From Desulfosoma caldarium (lineage in GTDB: Bacteria > Desulfobacterota > Syntrophobacteria > Syntrophobacterales > DSM-9756): 64,000 bases of DNA. Both the position numbers and the translations under genes were made by a program. The stretch is taken from assembly GCF_003751385.1 (NCBI RefSeq), contig NZ_RJVA01000017.1, positions 1-64,000 on the forward strand. The letters are read 5' to 3'. Below the pieces are notes generated by a model. That model was not told the DNA's origin, did no database searches, and saw nothing but the letters and a program-made list of their open reading frames with translations. This document shows positions 8,872-17,160 of the stretch, piece by piece (position 1 is the first letter of the stretch; every line of letters starts with the position of its first letter).

Positions 8872-10560
8872 ATGAATAGGGTCATGTCGCCGAAGCCGAT
8901 AGCACCGCAGCCCCCCTCAAGCATGCAGGGCATCGAGGTCGAGGCACCGGCTGTGCTGAAGGAACAGATTGTGCGACAGAACAACGAATTGCAAATTCTT
9001 TTTGACATCTCTTCCGCCATTCACAGTTCGCCTCGGCTCGAAGACGTCCTTCAGCAGTCGCTCCTGGCCATTCTTCGAACCCTGCAGCTTAAGATGGGGG
9101 TCATTTACCTTCTCAAACCCGATGTGCACGGCCGTGGGACCATGGTCTTGGCTGCCCAACATGGCTTTTCGTCTACTCTTGTGCAGGAGATTCGCTCCTT
9201 TCAAGTGCCCGACGGCTGGATTGGCCCAGGACGCCTCAAGAATCCCGTGGCGTGGCTCAAAAGGGAGCAGCTTTTCTTTCCGGCCTTGAGGGATCGAATG
9301 GTGGCGGAGGGTATTCAAGAGATTATTCGCATCGCCCTTTTTACCCAAAAAGGTATCTTGGGATTATTGTATGTGGCCAACCACGGAGCGCTGCAGATTC
9401 GCCATGATCGCCGGGAGTTTTTGACCACCATCGGGCAACAGATCGGCGTGGCCATTGAAAACGCCCAACTTTTCGAATCCGTCGAGCGGGCAAAGACGGA
9501 ACTGGAAATCAGCTTTGACGCCATTCAACACAGCATCTTTCTACTGGAATCCTCCGGGCGCATTTTACGTGTCAATCAAACTACGGAAAAAACGTACGGG
9601 GCAAAAGAGGAGTTGTTGGGGCAAAAGTACTGGGAAGTGCTTTATAAAACGGCGGAGCCTCCTTTGGGGTGTCCCATTCGCGAATGCCTGCTGAGCCGAA
9701 GGCCGGTGCATAAGGAAGGCCCTCACCCTCGCTGGGGAGGGTTCTATCGCCTCTACGCTTTTCCCGTGCTTAACCTGTCCTCGCAGTTGGAACGGATTGT
9801 CTATTATGAAAAGGACGAAACCGAAGCACGAAAGCTTGAGCAGCGCCTGCAGCAGACAGAGAGGCTACAGTCCTTGGGGACACTGGCGGCTGGGATTGCC
9901 CACGAAATTCGAAATCCTTTGGCGACCATCAATTTCAATGCTCAGATGTTGCAGCGTGAAGTGTCTTTGAACGAAAATCAGTCGCAAATGCTTGCCGACC
10001 TGATTCAGGAAGTGCGAAAGATCGACAACATCGTGCGGGAAGTTCTGAATTTTGCCAGGCCACGGGAACCCCAGTTCCTTCCCGCAAACCTCAACGACAT
10101 TGTGCGCTATTGCCATAACCTGTCCAAGGTGCACATCCGCAAAGCCAAGATCGATCTGACCTTAAACCTGGACCCGTCCATGCCTGAGATCATCATGGAT
10201 TCCGACCAGATCGGCCAGGTCGTCATGAATCTCATGATCAATGCGGTGGAAGCCATGCCACAGGGAGGGCGCATGGAAGTCCAGACGCGCGTGGAGGCAG
10301 AGGCCCAGCGGGTGGTTCTTAGCGTCAAAGATACCGGGGAAGGCATCTTACCGGAAGATGAAGGACGCATTTTTGATCCCTTTTTCACGCGCAAGGCCGA
10401 AGGAACAGGTTTGGGGTTGAGCATTTGCCGAAGAATCTTGGAGCGCCACGGAGCCCACATGGAGGTGGAATCGCAAGTGGGGCGAGGCAGTGTGTTCCGT
10501 GTGGTGTTTCCCATGACGAAAAAAAGCGGGAAGCTGGCTTTGGAGGAGACCATCAACTGA
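8872..10560 (+). CDS. Cytoplasmic sensor histidine kinase with GAF and PAS domains
   Basis: A soluble sensor kinase with no transmembrane segment. The domain order is a GAF domain (about residues 40-200), a PAS domain (210-320), HisKA with the H-box AHEIRNPLA (near residue 344), and a HATPase domain with N-box NLMINAVEAM, DTGEG and GTGLGLS. It resembles NtrB/AtoS/ZraS-type kinases that pair with sigma-54 activators, and one follows directly downstream. The start is uncertain: ATGs at 8788, 8851 and 8872 are in frame. I prefer 8872 because GAGGA lies just upstream. The ligand sensed by the GAF/PAS domains is unknown. Confidence 0.9.
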   Translation: MNRVMSPKPIAPQPPSSMQGIEVEAPAVLKEQIVRQNNELQILFDISSAIHSSPRLEDVLQQSLLAILRTLQLKMGVIYLLKPDVHGRGTMVLAAQHGFSSTLVQEIRSFQVPDGWIGPGRLKNPVAWLKREQLFFPALRDRMVAEGIQEIIRIALFTQKGILGLLYVANHGALQIRHDRREFLTTIGQQIGVAIENAQLFESVERAKTELEISFDAIQHSIFLLESSGRILRVNQTTEKTYGAKEELLGQKYWEVLYKTAEPPLGCPIRECLLSRRPVHKEGPHPRWGGFYRLYAFPVLNLSSQLERIVYYEKDETEARKLEQRLQQTERLQSLGTLAAGIAHEIRNPLATINFNAQMLQREVSLNENQSQMLADLIQEVRKIDNIVREVLNFARPREPQFLPANLNDIVRYCHNLSKVHIRKAKIDLTLNLDPSMPEIIMDSDQIGQVVMNLMINAVEAMPQGGRMEVQTRVEAEAQRVVLSVKDTGEGILPEDEGRIFDPFFTRKAEGTGLGLSICRRILERHGAHMEVESQVGRGSVFRVVFPMTKKSGKLALEETIN

Positions 10561-10645
10561 GCTGTGCGACCCCGATGTGGCCCCGTGGTGACGCCCTTTC
10601 CTTGCCCTGTGCCTGTGGAGAGTGCGCGAGGTGGAATGCGACCCT

Positions 10646-12061
10646 ATGCGAACGGCACCAACAATTCTCATCATCGACGACGAAACCGGATTTCGAGGCG
10701 CCATTGCGCGGTTCTTGAGCAGGAGCTACACGGTCCACGAAGCGAAAACCGCCGCCGAAGGCCTTCGCTTAGCCCAAGAACTTGAACCGGATTTGGTCCT
10801 GCTGGATATCGGATTGCCTGACTGTAGTGGTCTGGACCTGCTGCCGGAACTCAAAGAAGCCAAACCGTCGCCGACGGTCATCATGGTGACCGCTTACGAA
10901 CAGGTGCGGGACGTGGTCCAGGCCATGAAAAAGGGCGCCTTTGACTACTTGGTCAAGCCGGTGGATTTGGAAGAGTTTGAGGTCACGGTCAAACAGGCTT
11001 TGGAATACGCCAGCCTGAGGCATGAGGTGGAGCGGTTGCGCGAGGAGATGCAGCGGCTTCATCAGCGTCGAACCCTTGTGGGCAGCAGTCCGGCGTTTTT
11101 GGAAGCCCAACAGCTGGCCATTCGCAGTGCGCAAAGTCCCGACGCCGGCGTGCTCTTGCAAGGTGAAAGCGGAGTGGGCAAGGAACTGTTCGCCCGGCTC
11201 ATTCACGCCGCAAGCCCTCGAGCCTCCTATCCCTTTGTGGCGCTCAACTGCGCGGTTTTTACCCCGGAAATCATCGAAAGCGAACTGTTCGGGTACGAAA
11301 AGGGAGCTTTTACCGGAGCCAGGGCGGAAGGAAAAAAAGGCCTGCTCGAAGCGGCCGACGGTGGCACGCTCTTTCTCGATGAGGTCATCGATCTACCTCC
11401 CGAAGTTCAGGCCAAGCTTCTTCGCGTTTTGGAAGAGCACGAATTCTATCCTTTGGGGGCAACGCGAAAAAAAACCGTGGACATTCGCGTGGTGGCGGCA
11501 TGCAATAGGGATCTGTGGCAGGCCTGCGAAGAGGGCCTCTTTCGCAAAGACCTCTTTTTTCGCCTGGCAACCGTCCAGATTGTTCTTCCGGCCCTTCGAC
11601 AGCGCCGAGAAGACATTCTGCCGCTGGCGCGATTTTTTCTGGAGCAGTTCAACGACAAATACAGAAAAAAGTTTCGAGACATCAGCGAAGAAGCCCAGCA
11701 CATTCTCTTGTCCCACGAGTGGCCGGGAAACGTTCGCGAACTCAAGAACACCATCGAACGCATCGTACTTTTGGAAGACGACGACCTGATCTTTAAAAGA
11801 CACCTCCATTTTCTACCATCCACCGCCGGCCGAAGGGCCGCCATGGCCGCATCCAACCAGGCAGGTTTTCTGGCTTGGGAACACATGCCCGAAGAAGGTA
11901 TGTCCCTGGAAGAGCTGGAACGCAACATCATTCAAGAGGTTTTTGAACGATGCGGTAGAAACAAGTCCAAAACCGCCCGATTCTTAAGAATTCCAAGGCA
12001 CGTGCTCATCTACCGCATGAAAAAATTCGGCCTGGAACGCCCACCTGACTCGGAAGCCTGA
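10646..12061 (+). CDS. Sigma-54-dependent response regulator (NtrC family)
   Basis: A 471-residue three-domain activator. The receiver has the acidic pair in IIDDE, the phospho-acceptor in VLLDIGLPD and the conserved Lys in YLVKPVD. The AAA+ domain has Walker A GESGVGKE, the sigma-54 contact loop GAFTGA and Walker B GTLFLDEV. The C terminus ends in a Fis-type HTH (SKTARFLRIPRHVLIYRMKK). It should drive RNA polymerase sigma-54 open-complex formation when phosphorylated by the upstream kinase. The ATG at 10646 puts the receiver at the N terminus; a GTG at 10622 is a possible alternative. A candidate sigma-54 promoter and enhancer lie just downstream of the gene (12080-12307). Confidence 0.94.
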   Translation: MRTAPTILIIDDETGFRGAIARFLSRSYTVHEAKTAAEGLRLAQELEPDLVLLDIGLPDCSGLDLLPELKEAKPSPTVIMVTAYEQVRDVVQAMKKGAFDYLVKPVDLEEFEVTVKQALEYASLRHEVERLREEMQRLHQRRTLVGSSPAFLEAQQLAIRSAQSPDAGVLLQGESGVGKELFARLIHAASPRASYPFVALNCAVFTPEIIESELFGYEKGAFTGARAEGKKGLLEAADGGTLFLDEVIDLPPEVQAKLLRVLEEHEFYPLGATRKKTVDIRVVAACNRDLWQACEEGLFRKDLFFRLATVQIVLPALRQRREDILPLARFFLEQFNDKYRKKFRDISEEAQHILLSHEWPGNVRELKNTIERIVLLEDDDLIFKRHLHFLPSTAGRRAAMAASNQAGFLAWEHMPEEGMSLEELERNIIQEVFERCGRNKSKTARFLRIPRHVLIYRMKKFGLERPPDSEA

Positions 12062-12069
12062 CCGAGTCA
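12046..12069. promoter_or_regulatory. Inverted repeat spanning the stop codon of the sigma-54 activator gene
   Basis: Perfect 8-bp arms TGACTCGG and CCGAGTCA are separated by 8 nt that include the TGA stop. No U-tract follows, so it is a poor terminator. It could be a weak transcript end or a regulator site upstream of the sigma-54 promoter at 12291. Confidence 0.35.
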
Positions 12070-12079
12070 CCGTAGAATA

Positions 12080-12205
12080 TTCTTCATCGCCGAAAAAACG
12101 TAGACTATTGTGCAAATGCCGTTGAACGCCATAAACGGGTGAACCACGAGGATTCGAGGGGCCTTGACCGGGACCGAGCGGAAGCGATGAAGAAAATTCT
12201 TCATC
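12080..12205. promoter_or_regulatory. Candidate enhancer (UAS) for the sigma-54 activator
   Basis: The 9-mer TTCTTCATC occurs at 12080-12088. It occurs again at 12197-12205 as the right arm of a perfect palindrome whose left arm GATGAAGAA is at 12186-12194, with 2 nt between the arms. The palindrome ends about 87 bp before the -24 element of the promoter at 12291. That distance is typical of enhancers bound by dimers of NtrC-type activators, and the gene for such a protein ends at 12061. The match to any known site is not established. Confidence 0.5.
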
Positions 12206-12290
12206 TGTCCGGATGGGTGCCCTTAACGACCGTGCGGATTCAAGGTCCTCAATGCGAGGAAACAAGCCCGCCGTGAGCGCATCGCTCAAT

Positions 12291-12307
12291 CTGGTACGCG
12301 ACTTGCA
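12291..12307 (+). promoter_or_regulatory. Sigma-54 (-24/-12) promoter
   Basis: The sequence CTGGTACG-CGAC-TTGCA matches the consensus YTGGCACG-N4-TTGCW at nearly every position. The invariant GG (12293-12294) and GC (12305-12306) are 10 nt apart as required. Transcription would start near 12318, about 17 nt before the ATG at 12335 and just ahead of the GGAGG ribosome binding site. Confidence 0.75.
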
Positions 12308-12334
12308 AAAGCGTAAAAGTCGAATGGAGGCGGT

Positions 12335-12793
12335 ATGCAGCGGAATCTCTCTTCCAGTGGGCGAATCCTCCTTGTGGAAAGCGATGCCCCATTCAGGCGT
12401 TCTTTGGAAAATGGTGTAAAAAGGGCCGGATATTCCTTTGACAGCTGCAGCACGTGCGAACAAGCGCGACGATTGGCCAAGACCTTTCGCTACGACGTGG
12501 GTGTGGTGGAATATCACCTGAGAGACGGTAACGGGGCGCGGCTTGTGGCGGAACTGAAGACCGGGCAAGCGATTCTTGGAGCGGTTCTCATCTCTTTCTA
12601 CGACTTCGAGTGGATTTCTCGCGATGTGGTTCCCGTGGCGGATGAATTTCTCAAGAAACCCTTTGATCTATCGGACTTCGAGCGGATTCTGAAATCCTTA
12701 ATCACTACGGTTCGTTCTCCTGCGCTTTTGCAAGGTTGTTCCAGTTCCTTGGATCAGGCACCGGCCCCAATTCTCAGGGAAGGGGTTCTTTGA
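12335..12793 (+). CDS. Stand-alone receiver-domain protein with Glu in place of the phospho-acceptor Asp
   Basis: This 152-residue protein has a single CheY-like receiver fold (residues about 10-125) and a short tail with no output domain. Alignment by eye: the acidic pocket is LVESD (normally VDDD), the beta-3 strand reads VVEYHLRDGNG where the family has LLDxxLPDxxG, and the conserved Lys is kept in FLKKPFD. The phospho-acceptor Asp is therefore Glu (VVE), which in several receivers mimics or blocks phosphorylation. GGAGG at 12326-12330 precedes the ATG. A sigma-54 promoter lies immediately upstream, so expression is probably controlled by the neighbouring kinase/activator pair. Its partner is unknown; a scaffold or feedback role is possible. 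Confidence 0.75.
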   Translation: MQRNLSSSGRILLVESDAPFRRSLENGVKRAGYSFDSCSTCEQARRLAKTFRYDVGVVEYHLRDGNGARLVAELKTGQAILGAVLISFYDFEWISRDVVPVADEFLKKPFDLSDFERILKSLITTVRSPALLQGCSSSLDQAPAPILREGVL

Positions 12794-13070
12794 AACAGCG
12801 ACCGATGAAGCTGACCTTCGATCTCACGTGACGAATGCGCCGGATAGCGCGGTTTCTTTGCCCATTCACGATCTTTCAGCGGCGGCGGAACTTCATGCGA
12901 ATGCGGACATCCATCGAGTGCTCATTCTCAATAGCCATTTCCCATTCCCGATAAAATTCCCAAGAGCCCCTTTTCCCTCAAAAGGCCGCAGGGCACATGC
13001 CCTGCGGCCTTTTGTATGAGCTGCCCATCTTGCCGTCCCGTCTTGCCGCCGAGCTTGTGAGTCTTTTCTC
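12794..13070. other. Intergenic stretch with one terminator and no credible gene
   Basis: Between the receiver gene and the promoter at 13071 no open frame has a ribosome binding site. The only frame of note runs straight into the perfect hairpin at 12980-13013, so it is not coding. Apart from that hairpin I see nothing. Confidence 0.6.
12980..13013. terminator. Bidirectional rho-independent terminator
   Basis: A perfect 15-bp hairpin, AAAAGGCCGCAGGGC with its complement and a 4-nt ACAT loop. The A-run on one side and T-run on the other let it act in both directions. It ends the transcript of the receiver gene and insulates the small HTH gene downstream. Confidence 0.88.
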
Positions 13071-13112
13071 TTGAAACCGTGATTATCCATGGGTATATAA
13101 GTTTTACTTATA
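13071..13112 (+). promoter_or_regulatory. Sigma-70 promoter with overlapping palindromic operator
   Basis: A -35 TTGAAA (13071-13076) and -10 TATATA (13094-13099) are separated by exactly 17 bp. A palindrome TATAAGT-TTT-ACTTATA (13096-13112) overlaps the -10 and the expected start site. This layout suits repression by a dimeric DNA-binding protein, and the small putative HTH gene at 13193 is a natural candidate for autoregulation. Both elements are read directly; the function is inferred. Confidence 0.55.
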
Positions 13113-13192
13113 AGATGGCGTGATTCGCCTCAAGGACCGGGCGCAGTGGTCCGGCCTGGAAAGGGAAACGCGGAAAAAAGGGGGCGCTAATC

Positions 13193-13366
13193 GTGGACGT
13201 GAAATCCGAGCTTTTGGAAAAAATGGCCCAAAAGAAAATGGACGTTGCCTCTCTTGCGCAAGCCATGGAGTTTGATGCCGGAATCCTCAAGCTGTATCTC
13301 GTTCAAGACGACTATCCCATTCCCTCTCGCATCATCAAGAAGATGGAAGAAGTGCTGGCCAACTGA
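13193..13366 (+). CDS. Small putative helix-turn-helix DNA-binding protein
   Basis: A 57-residue frame starting with GTG, preceded by AAGGGGG about 8 nt upstream. The protein is mainly helical and hydrophilic. The segment ELLEKMAQKKMDVASLAQAMEF looks like helices 1-3 of a small lambda-repressor-like HTH, with a conserved-looking end (PIPSRIIKKMEEVL). It has no other domain. A strong promoter with a palindrome over the -10 lies about 80-120 bp upstream. It lies between the two-component module and the hydrogenase genes, so it might regulate either or only itself. The coding call rests on the ribosome binding site, promoter and amino acid pattern. Confidence 0.6.
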   Translation: MDVKSELLEKMAQKKMDVASLAQAMEFDAGILKLYLVQDDYPIPSRIIKKMEEVLAN

Positions 13367-13856
13367 GCACGCACGTTTTTGACCCCGCGCCCACGGGAAT
13401 CCTTTGAACGGGTTCAAGGATCGGACGCACCGCACGGGCGGTTCGGCGATTTCGGGAACGTCCAACTTCGGAGCCTGCTGAAAAGTAAAAAATCCCTCGC
13501 CAGGCCACAACGGGGTCTGGTCCTTTAAAAGTAACGTTGGACCGAGGCTTTATGTTTAGAGGGGCCCTCAAGCACGATGCGAGGCCATGCGGGGCTACTC
13601 CTTGAGTACGGAAAGGATCGCCCAGGCCAAAGGCCTGCAATGGAGATTTTTCGGTTTTGGAAAAGTTGGCGCGCGCAGTGTGCGAGGCCACAAAAAGGTT
13701 GGAGTATTTGGGCATGACGATGAGTCGGGGGGGATGAGCGGATTTCGGGCATGCCCACGGGCCATGGCAGGAAGGTGGGTGTGCTCAAAAGGGCGCCTTC
13801 GAAGCGGCGAAGCTTCGAAGGGATCAGGGAGACTGTACTGGAACAGGAGGTCTTTG
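13367..13856. other. Long leader region upstream of the hydrogenase operon
   Basis: These 490 bp hold no gene I can support. The hydrogenase small-subunit frame stays open back to 13587, but that extension has no ribosome binding site and would bury the Tat signal. The one clear element is the hairpin at 13796-13821. The segment GAGCCTGCTGAAAAGT near 13470 resembles ends of some IS elements, but no transposase or matching second end is visible. Confidence 0.5.
13796..13821 (+). other. Leader hairpin ahead of hydrogenase small subunit
   Basis: A perfect 10-bp stem, CCTTCGAAGC and its complement with a 6-nt loop, ends 35 nt before the hydrogenase start codon and 23 nt before its AGGAGG. There is no U-tract, so it is probably not a terminator. 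It may stabilise the mRNA 5' end or be a protein-binding site. Confidence 0.45.
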
Positions 13857-14807
13857 ATGGGACAGGAACGTAAGCTTCAGAAGGGCTTGGTGCCGAAGGG
13901 TGTGACACGTCGTGACTTCATGAAGTTTTGCACGATGGTGTCCGCGACCATGGGATTGGCCCCGTCTTTTGCGCCAAAGATTGCCGAGGCTTTGACGTCG
14001 GGTCCGCGGCCGCCGGTGGTGTACTTGCATTTTGCGGAGTGCACGGGGTGCACGGAAGGCGTCTTGCGCAGCACGTATCCCTGGATTGACGAACTCCTTT
14101 TAGAAACTATTTCCATGGACTATCATGAAACCATCATGGCCGCGGCGGGTCACAGTGTGGAAGAAGTGCTGCATCAGACCGTCAAGAAATATGAGGGCAA
14201 GTTCATCTGTGTCGTGGAAGGAGCCATTCCCACGGCCGACAATGGTATCTACGGCATGATCGGCGGCAAGACCATGCTGGAGATTGCCAAGGAAGTGTGC
14301 CCTAAATCTCTGGCCGTCCTGTGCATCGGAAGCTGCTCGTCCTTTGGCGGTGTTCAGGCGGCGGCCCCCAATCCCACGGGGGCAAAGAGTGTTTCCGAGG
14401 CCTTGGGCGACGCGCTCAAGGTTCCCGTCGTGAACATTCCCGGATGTCCTCCGAACCCCATCAATTTCGTCGGAACCGTCGTGAACTATCTGCTTTTCGG
14501 CAAACTTCCGGATCTGGATGCCCACAAGCGGCCTCTCTTTGCCTACGGCAAGACGGTGCACGATCAATGTCCCAGAAGGTCTCATTTTGAAAACGGAGAA
14601 TTTGTCACGGAATGGGGATCCAAGGAAGCCCAGATGGGCTACTGCCTCTATGAGATGGGTTGCAAGGGGCCCGAGACCTTCAACAACTGCCCCTTGGTCA
14701 AGTTCAATGACGGGACGAGCTGGCCGGTGGAGGCGGGGCATCCGTGCATCGGTTGCAGCGAACCCAATTTCTGGGATGCCATGTCTCCATTTTACGAAAC
14801 GCTTTAG
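13857..14807 (+). CDS. Periplasmic [NiFe] hydrogenase small subunit, Tat-exported
   Basis: The 316-residue small subunit carries the iron-sulfur clusters that take electrons from the Ni-Fe site. It starts with a twin-arginine signal (TRRDFMKF at residues 17-24 followed by a hydrophobic stretch). The proximal-cluster motif is ECTGCTEG (near residue 61). Further cysteines lie in [14 protein letters not shown], the QCPRRSHFE region and CIGCSEP. The C terminus lacks the hydrophobic anchor of HyaA/HoxK-type subunits, so the enzyme is predicted to be a soluble periplasmic uptake hydrogenase of the Desulfovibrio HynAB type. AGGAGG at 13845-13850 fixes the ATG at 13857. Electrons probably pass to periplasmic cytochrome c3. 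Confidence 0.94.
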   Translation: MGQERKLQKGLVPKGVTRRDFMKFCTMVSATMGLAPSFAPKIAEALTSGPRPPVVYLHFAECTGCTEGVLRSTYPWIDELLLETISMDYHETIMAAAGHSVEEVLHQTVKKYEGKFICVVEGAIPTADNGIYGMIGGKTMLEIAKEVCPKSLAVLCIGSCSSFGGVQAAAPNPTGAKSVSEALGDALKVPVVNIPGCPPNPINFVGTVVNYLLFGKLPDLDAHKRPLFAYGKTVHDQCPRRSHFENGEFVTEWGSKEAQMGYCLYEMGCKGPETFNNCPLVKFNDGTSWPVEAGHPCIGCSEPNFWDAMSPFYETL

Positions 14808-14864
14808 CCAACAATTTAAACCGGAAACCTTAAGCTGGAAACCCGCCTCAAGGAGAGACGAAAA

Positions 14865-16505
14865 ATGGCAGAGCGCATAGTGGTCGATCCCATTACCCGC
14901 ATTGAGGGACATCTGAGGATCGAAGTCGAGGTCGCCAACGGAAAGGTGACCAACGCGTGGAGCAGTTCCACGCTGTTCCGTGGCTTGGAAATCATTCTCA
15001 AGGGCCGAGACCCTCGGGATGCATGGCTTTTCACGCAACGCGCCTGCGGCGTGTGCACCTACGTTCATGGATTGGCGTCCGTTCGGTGTGTGGATGATGC
15101 CGTGGGCGTCACCGTTCCCGACAATGCGCGGCTGATTCGAAACCTGCTCATGGGAGCCCAGTTCCTGCACGATCACATCGTGCATTTCTATCACCTTCAC
15201 GCCTTGGATTGGGTGGATGTGGTCAGCGCCCTTCAGGCCGACCCCGTCAAAGCTTCCAAAATTGCCAACGACGTATCGCCCGCGCCCAAAAGTGGGCCGA
15301 GCGACTTTAAAGCCGTGCAGGCCCGATTGAAAAAATTTGTGGACAGTGGCCAGCTGGGTCTTTTTGCCAACGGCTATTGGGGCCATCCGGCCTACAAATT
15401 GCCCCCGGAAGTGAACCTGATCGCCGCCGCCCATTACCTGGAAGCCCTGCGCCAGCAGGCGCGCACCGCTCGCATGCATGCTGTCTTTGGGGCCAAGAAC
15501 CCGCATCTCCAGAGCCTGGTGGTGGGGGGTGTGACCTGTGCTGCGGATCTCAACCCCGACCGGGTTTCCGAATTTCTGTATCTGTGGAAGGAAACCATGG
15601 ACTTCGTCAACAACGTCTACATTCCAGACCTGTTGGCTGTGGCCGGTTTTTACAAAGATTGGGGATCCATCGGCGGGACTACCAATTTCTTAGCTTACGG
15701 CGAATTTCCACAAAGCGCCAAGGAGCCTGAAAGCCTGTTTTTCCCGCGCGGAGCTATTTTTAAACGCAACCTGGGCAAGGTGGACGCTGTGGATCCGGCC
15801 AAAATCACGGAGCACGTCAAGCACAGCTGGTACGAAGGCGACGGCGCCCTCAACCCCGCTCAGGGCGAAACCAAGCCTATGTTCACCAAACTGGATACGG
15901 CGGACCGCTACAGCTGGATGAAAGCGCCGCGCTACAACGGGGAACCCATGGAAGTGGGCCCGCTGGCTCGTGTTCTCGTGGCTTACGGCAAGGGGCACGA
16001 GCCCACGAAAAAGGCTGTGGATGGCGTCCTGAAGCATCTGGGTATTCCTGTGGAAGCTCTGTTTTCCACCCTGGGCCGAACAGCGGCTCGAGCCATAGAG
16101 ACGAAGATTATCGGTGAGGCCATGGAAGGCTGGATCATGCAGTTGGTGGAAAACCTGAAGAAGGGGGATACCAAGACCTTTGAGCCTTACGAGATGCCGG
16201 AAAGCGCTCAGGGCATGGGCCTCAATGATGTGCCGCGCGGAGCCTTGGGGCATTGGATCGAGATCAAGGGCAAGAAGATCGCCAACTACCAACTGGTGGT
16301 GCCCTCCACGTGGAACTTGGGGCCGCGATGTGCCGCCAACAAGCCCGGCCCGGTGGAAGAGGCCCTTATCGGCACGCCTGTGGCCGATCCCAAGCGCCCG
16401 GTGGAAATTCTTCGCACCGTGCATTCCTTTGACCCGTGCATCGCTTGCGGCGTGCATGTGATTGATCCGCAGAGTAACCAGGTGTATAAGTTCAAGGTCG
16501 TCTAG
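14865..16505 (+). CDS. [NiFe] hydrogenase large subunit
   Basis: The 546-residue catalytic subunit binds the Ni-Fe(CN)2CO site through two CxxC pairs, both present: C61-G-V-C64 within RACGVCTYVHG, and C525-I-A-C528 within DPCIACGVH. After His531 there is a 15-residue tail, the segment a specific protease removes once nickel is inserted; that protease is encoded just downstream. The gene starts 57 bp after the small subunit. There is no Tat signal of its own, as expected for export as a complex with the small subunit. It is likely a group 1 uptake hydrogenase. Confidence 0.96.
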   Translation: MAERIVVDPITRIEGHLRIEVEVANGKVTNAWSSSTLFRGLEIILKGRDPRDAWLFTQRACGVCTYVHGLASVRCVDDAVGVTVPDNARLIRNLLMGAQFLHDHIVHFYHLHALDWVDVVSALQADPVKASKIANDVSPAPKSGPSDFKAVQARLKKFVDSGQLGLFANGYWGHPAYKLPPEVNLIAAAHYLEALRQQARTARMHAVFGAKNPHLQSLVVGGVTCAADLNPDRVSEFLYLWKETMDFVNNVYIPDLLAVAGFYKDWGSIGGTTNFLAYGEFPQSAKEPESLFFPRGAIFKRNLGKVDAVDPAKITEHVKHSWYEGDGALNPAQGETKPMFTKLDTADRYSWMKAPRYNGEPMEVGPLARVLVAYGKGHEPTKKAVDGVLKHLGIPVEALFSTLGRTAARAIETKIIGEAMEGWIMQLVENLKKGDTKTFEPYEMPESAQGMGLNDVPRGALGHWIEIKGKKIANYQLVVPSTWNLGPRCAANKPGPVEEALIGTPVADPKRPVEILRTVHSFDPCIACGVHVIDPQSNQVYKFKVV

Positions 16506-16535
16506 TGCCTAGGCGCTGAAAGGTCGTGCTTTTGC

Positions 16536-16571
16536 AAGGGGACCCGCCCGTGACGAGGGCGGGATCCCCTT
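16536..16571 (+). terminator. Strong hairpin between hydrogenase large subunit and protease genes
   Basis: A 14-bp stem with a one-base bulge (AAGGGGACCCGCCC against its complement) is followed by TATTCTGTT, only moderately U-rich. It lies between the structural genes and the maturation gene at 16588. It is best read as a partial terminator that gives more structural-subunit mRNA than protease mRNA. Confidence 0.6.
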
Positions 16572-16587
16572 ATTCTGTTCCGAGATA

Positions 16588-17160
16588 ATGGATGTCACCG
16601 CCATGGCGCCGCAAAAGATTTTAGTGCTGGGAGTGGGCAATGTTCTCTTGAAGGATGAAGGGCTCGGAGTGCATCTTGTGCGCCGCCTTGAAGCCGCTTA
16701 TGATTTTTCAGAAAACGTGCGCCTGATGGATGGAGGAACGTTGGGACTTCGGCTTCTGGACCCCATCGCTCAAGCGGACCATGTGATCGTGATCGATGCC
16801 GTCCAGAGGGGCGCGGATCCGGGAACGGTGCAAAAGATGTCCGCAGACGATTTGTCCAAAAAGGTCACGTTCAAAAACTCCATTCATCAACTGGACCTGG
16901 TGGAAACCTTGGCCTACGCGGAGGTGCTTGGCCAGCGTCCCACCTGTGTCATCGTTGGCATGGAACCTTTGGACATTGAACCGTGGGGCATCACTCTCAC
17001 CCCGCCTGTCGCGGCCAACATGAAGGAGCTCGAAGTTCTGGTCTTGGAAGAAATCCAAAAGGCCGGTGGATCGTGGAGGCTCAAGGCCCACGCGCCGCAG
17101 CCGTTCGGGGAGGCGACGGATTATGTGTTTGGCGATTCCTGCGGAAATCATAGAGATTGA
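16588..17160 (+). CDS. Hydrogenase maturation protease (HyaD/HynC family)
   Basis: A 190-residue endopeptidase that trims the C-terminal tail of the [NiFe] large subunit after nickel insertion. The N terminus has the family motif GVGNVLLKDEGLGVH with the nickel-sensing Glu. DGGT follows near residue 48, then VIDAV with the second metal-binding acidic residue, and a His in the SIHQLDL segment. An ATG at 16603 is an alternative start, closer to the usual N terminus. Its final 38 bases overlap hypC in another frame, implying translational coupling. Confidence 0.9.
   Translation: MDVTAMAPQKILVLGVGNVLLKDEGLGVHLVRRLEAAYDFSENVRLMDGGTLGLRLLDPIAQADHVIVIDAVQRGADPGTVQKMSADDLSKKVTFKNSIHQLDLVETLAYAEVLGQRPTCVIVGMEPLDIEPWGITLTPPVAANMKELEVLVLEEIQKAGGSWRLKAHAPQPFGEATDYVFGDSCGNHRD

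Noticed and set aside
12828-13019. 63-codon frame after the receiver gene
   Set aside because: It reads through a perfect 15-bp terminator hairpin and has no ribosome binding site.
13460-13520. Possible IS end (GAGCCTGCTGAAAAGT)
   Set aside because: Only one such end, no transposase and no direct target repeat were seen; the resemblance is from memory.
13587-13856. N-terminal extension of the hydrogenase small subunit
   Set aside because: It would place 90 residues before the Tat signal, and the AGGAGG at 13845 clearly favours the ATG at 13857.
14100-15506. 468-codon minus-strand frame across both hydrogenase subunit genes
   Set aside because: It spans the 3' part of one and the 5' part of the other confirmed hydrogenase gene, and shows no recognisable motif.
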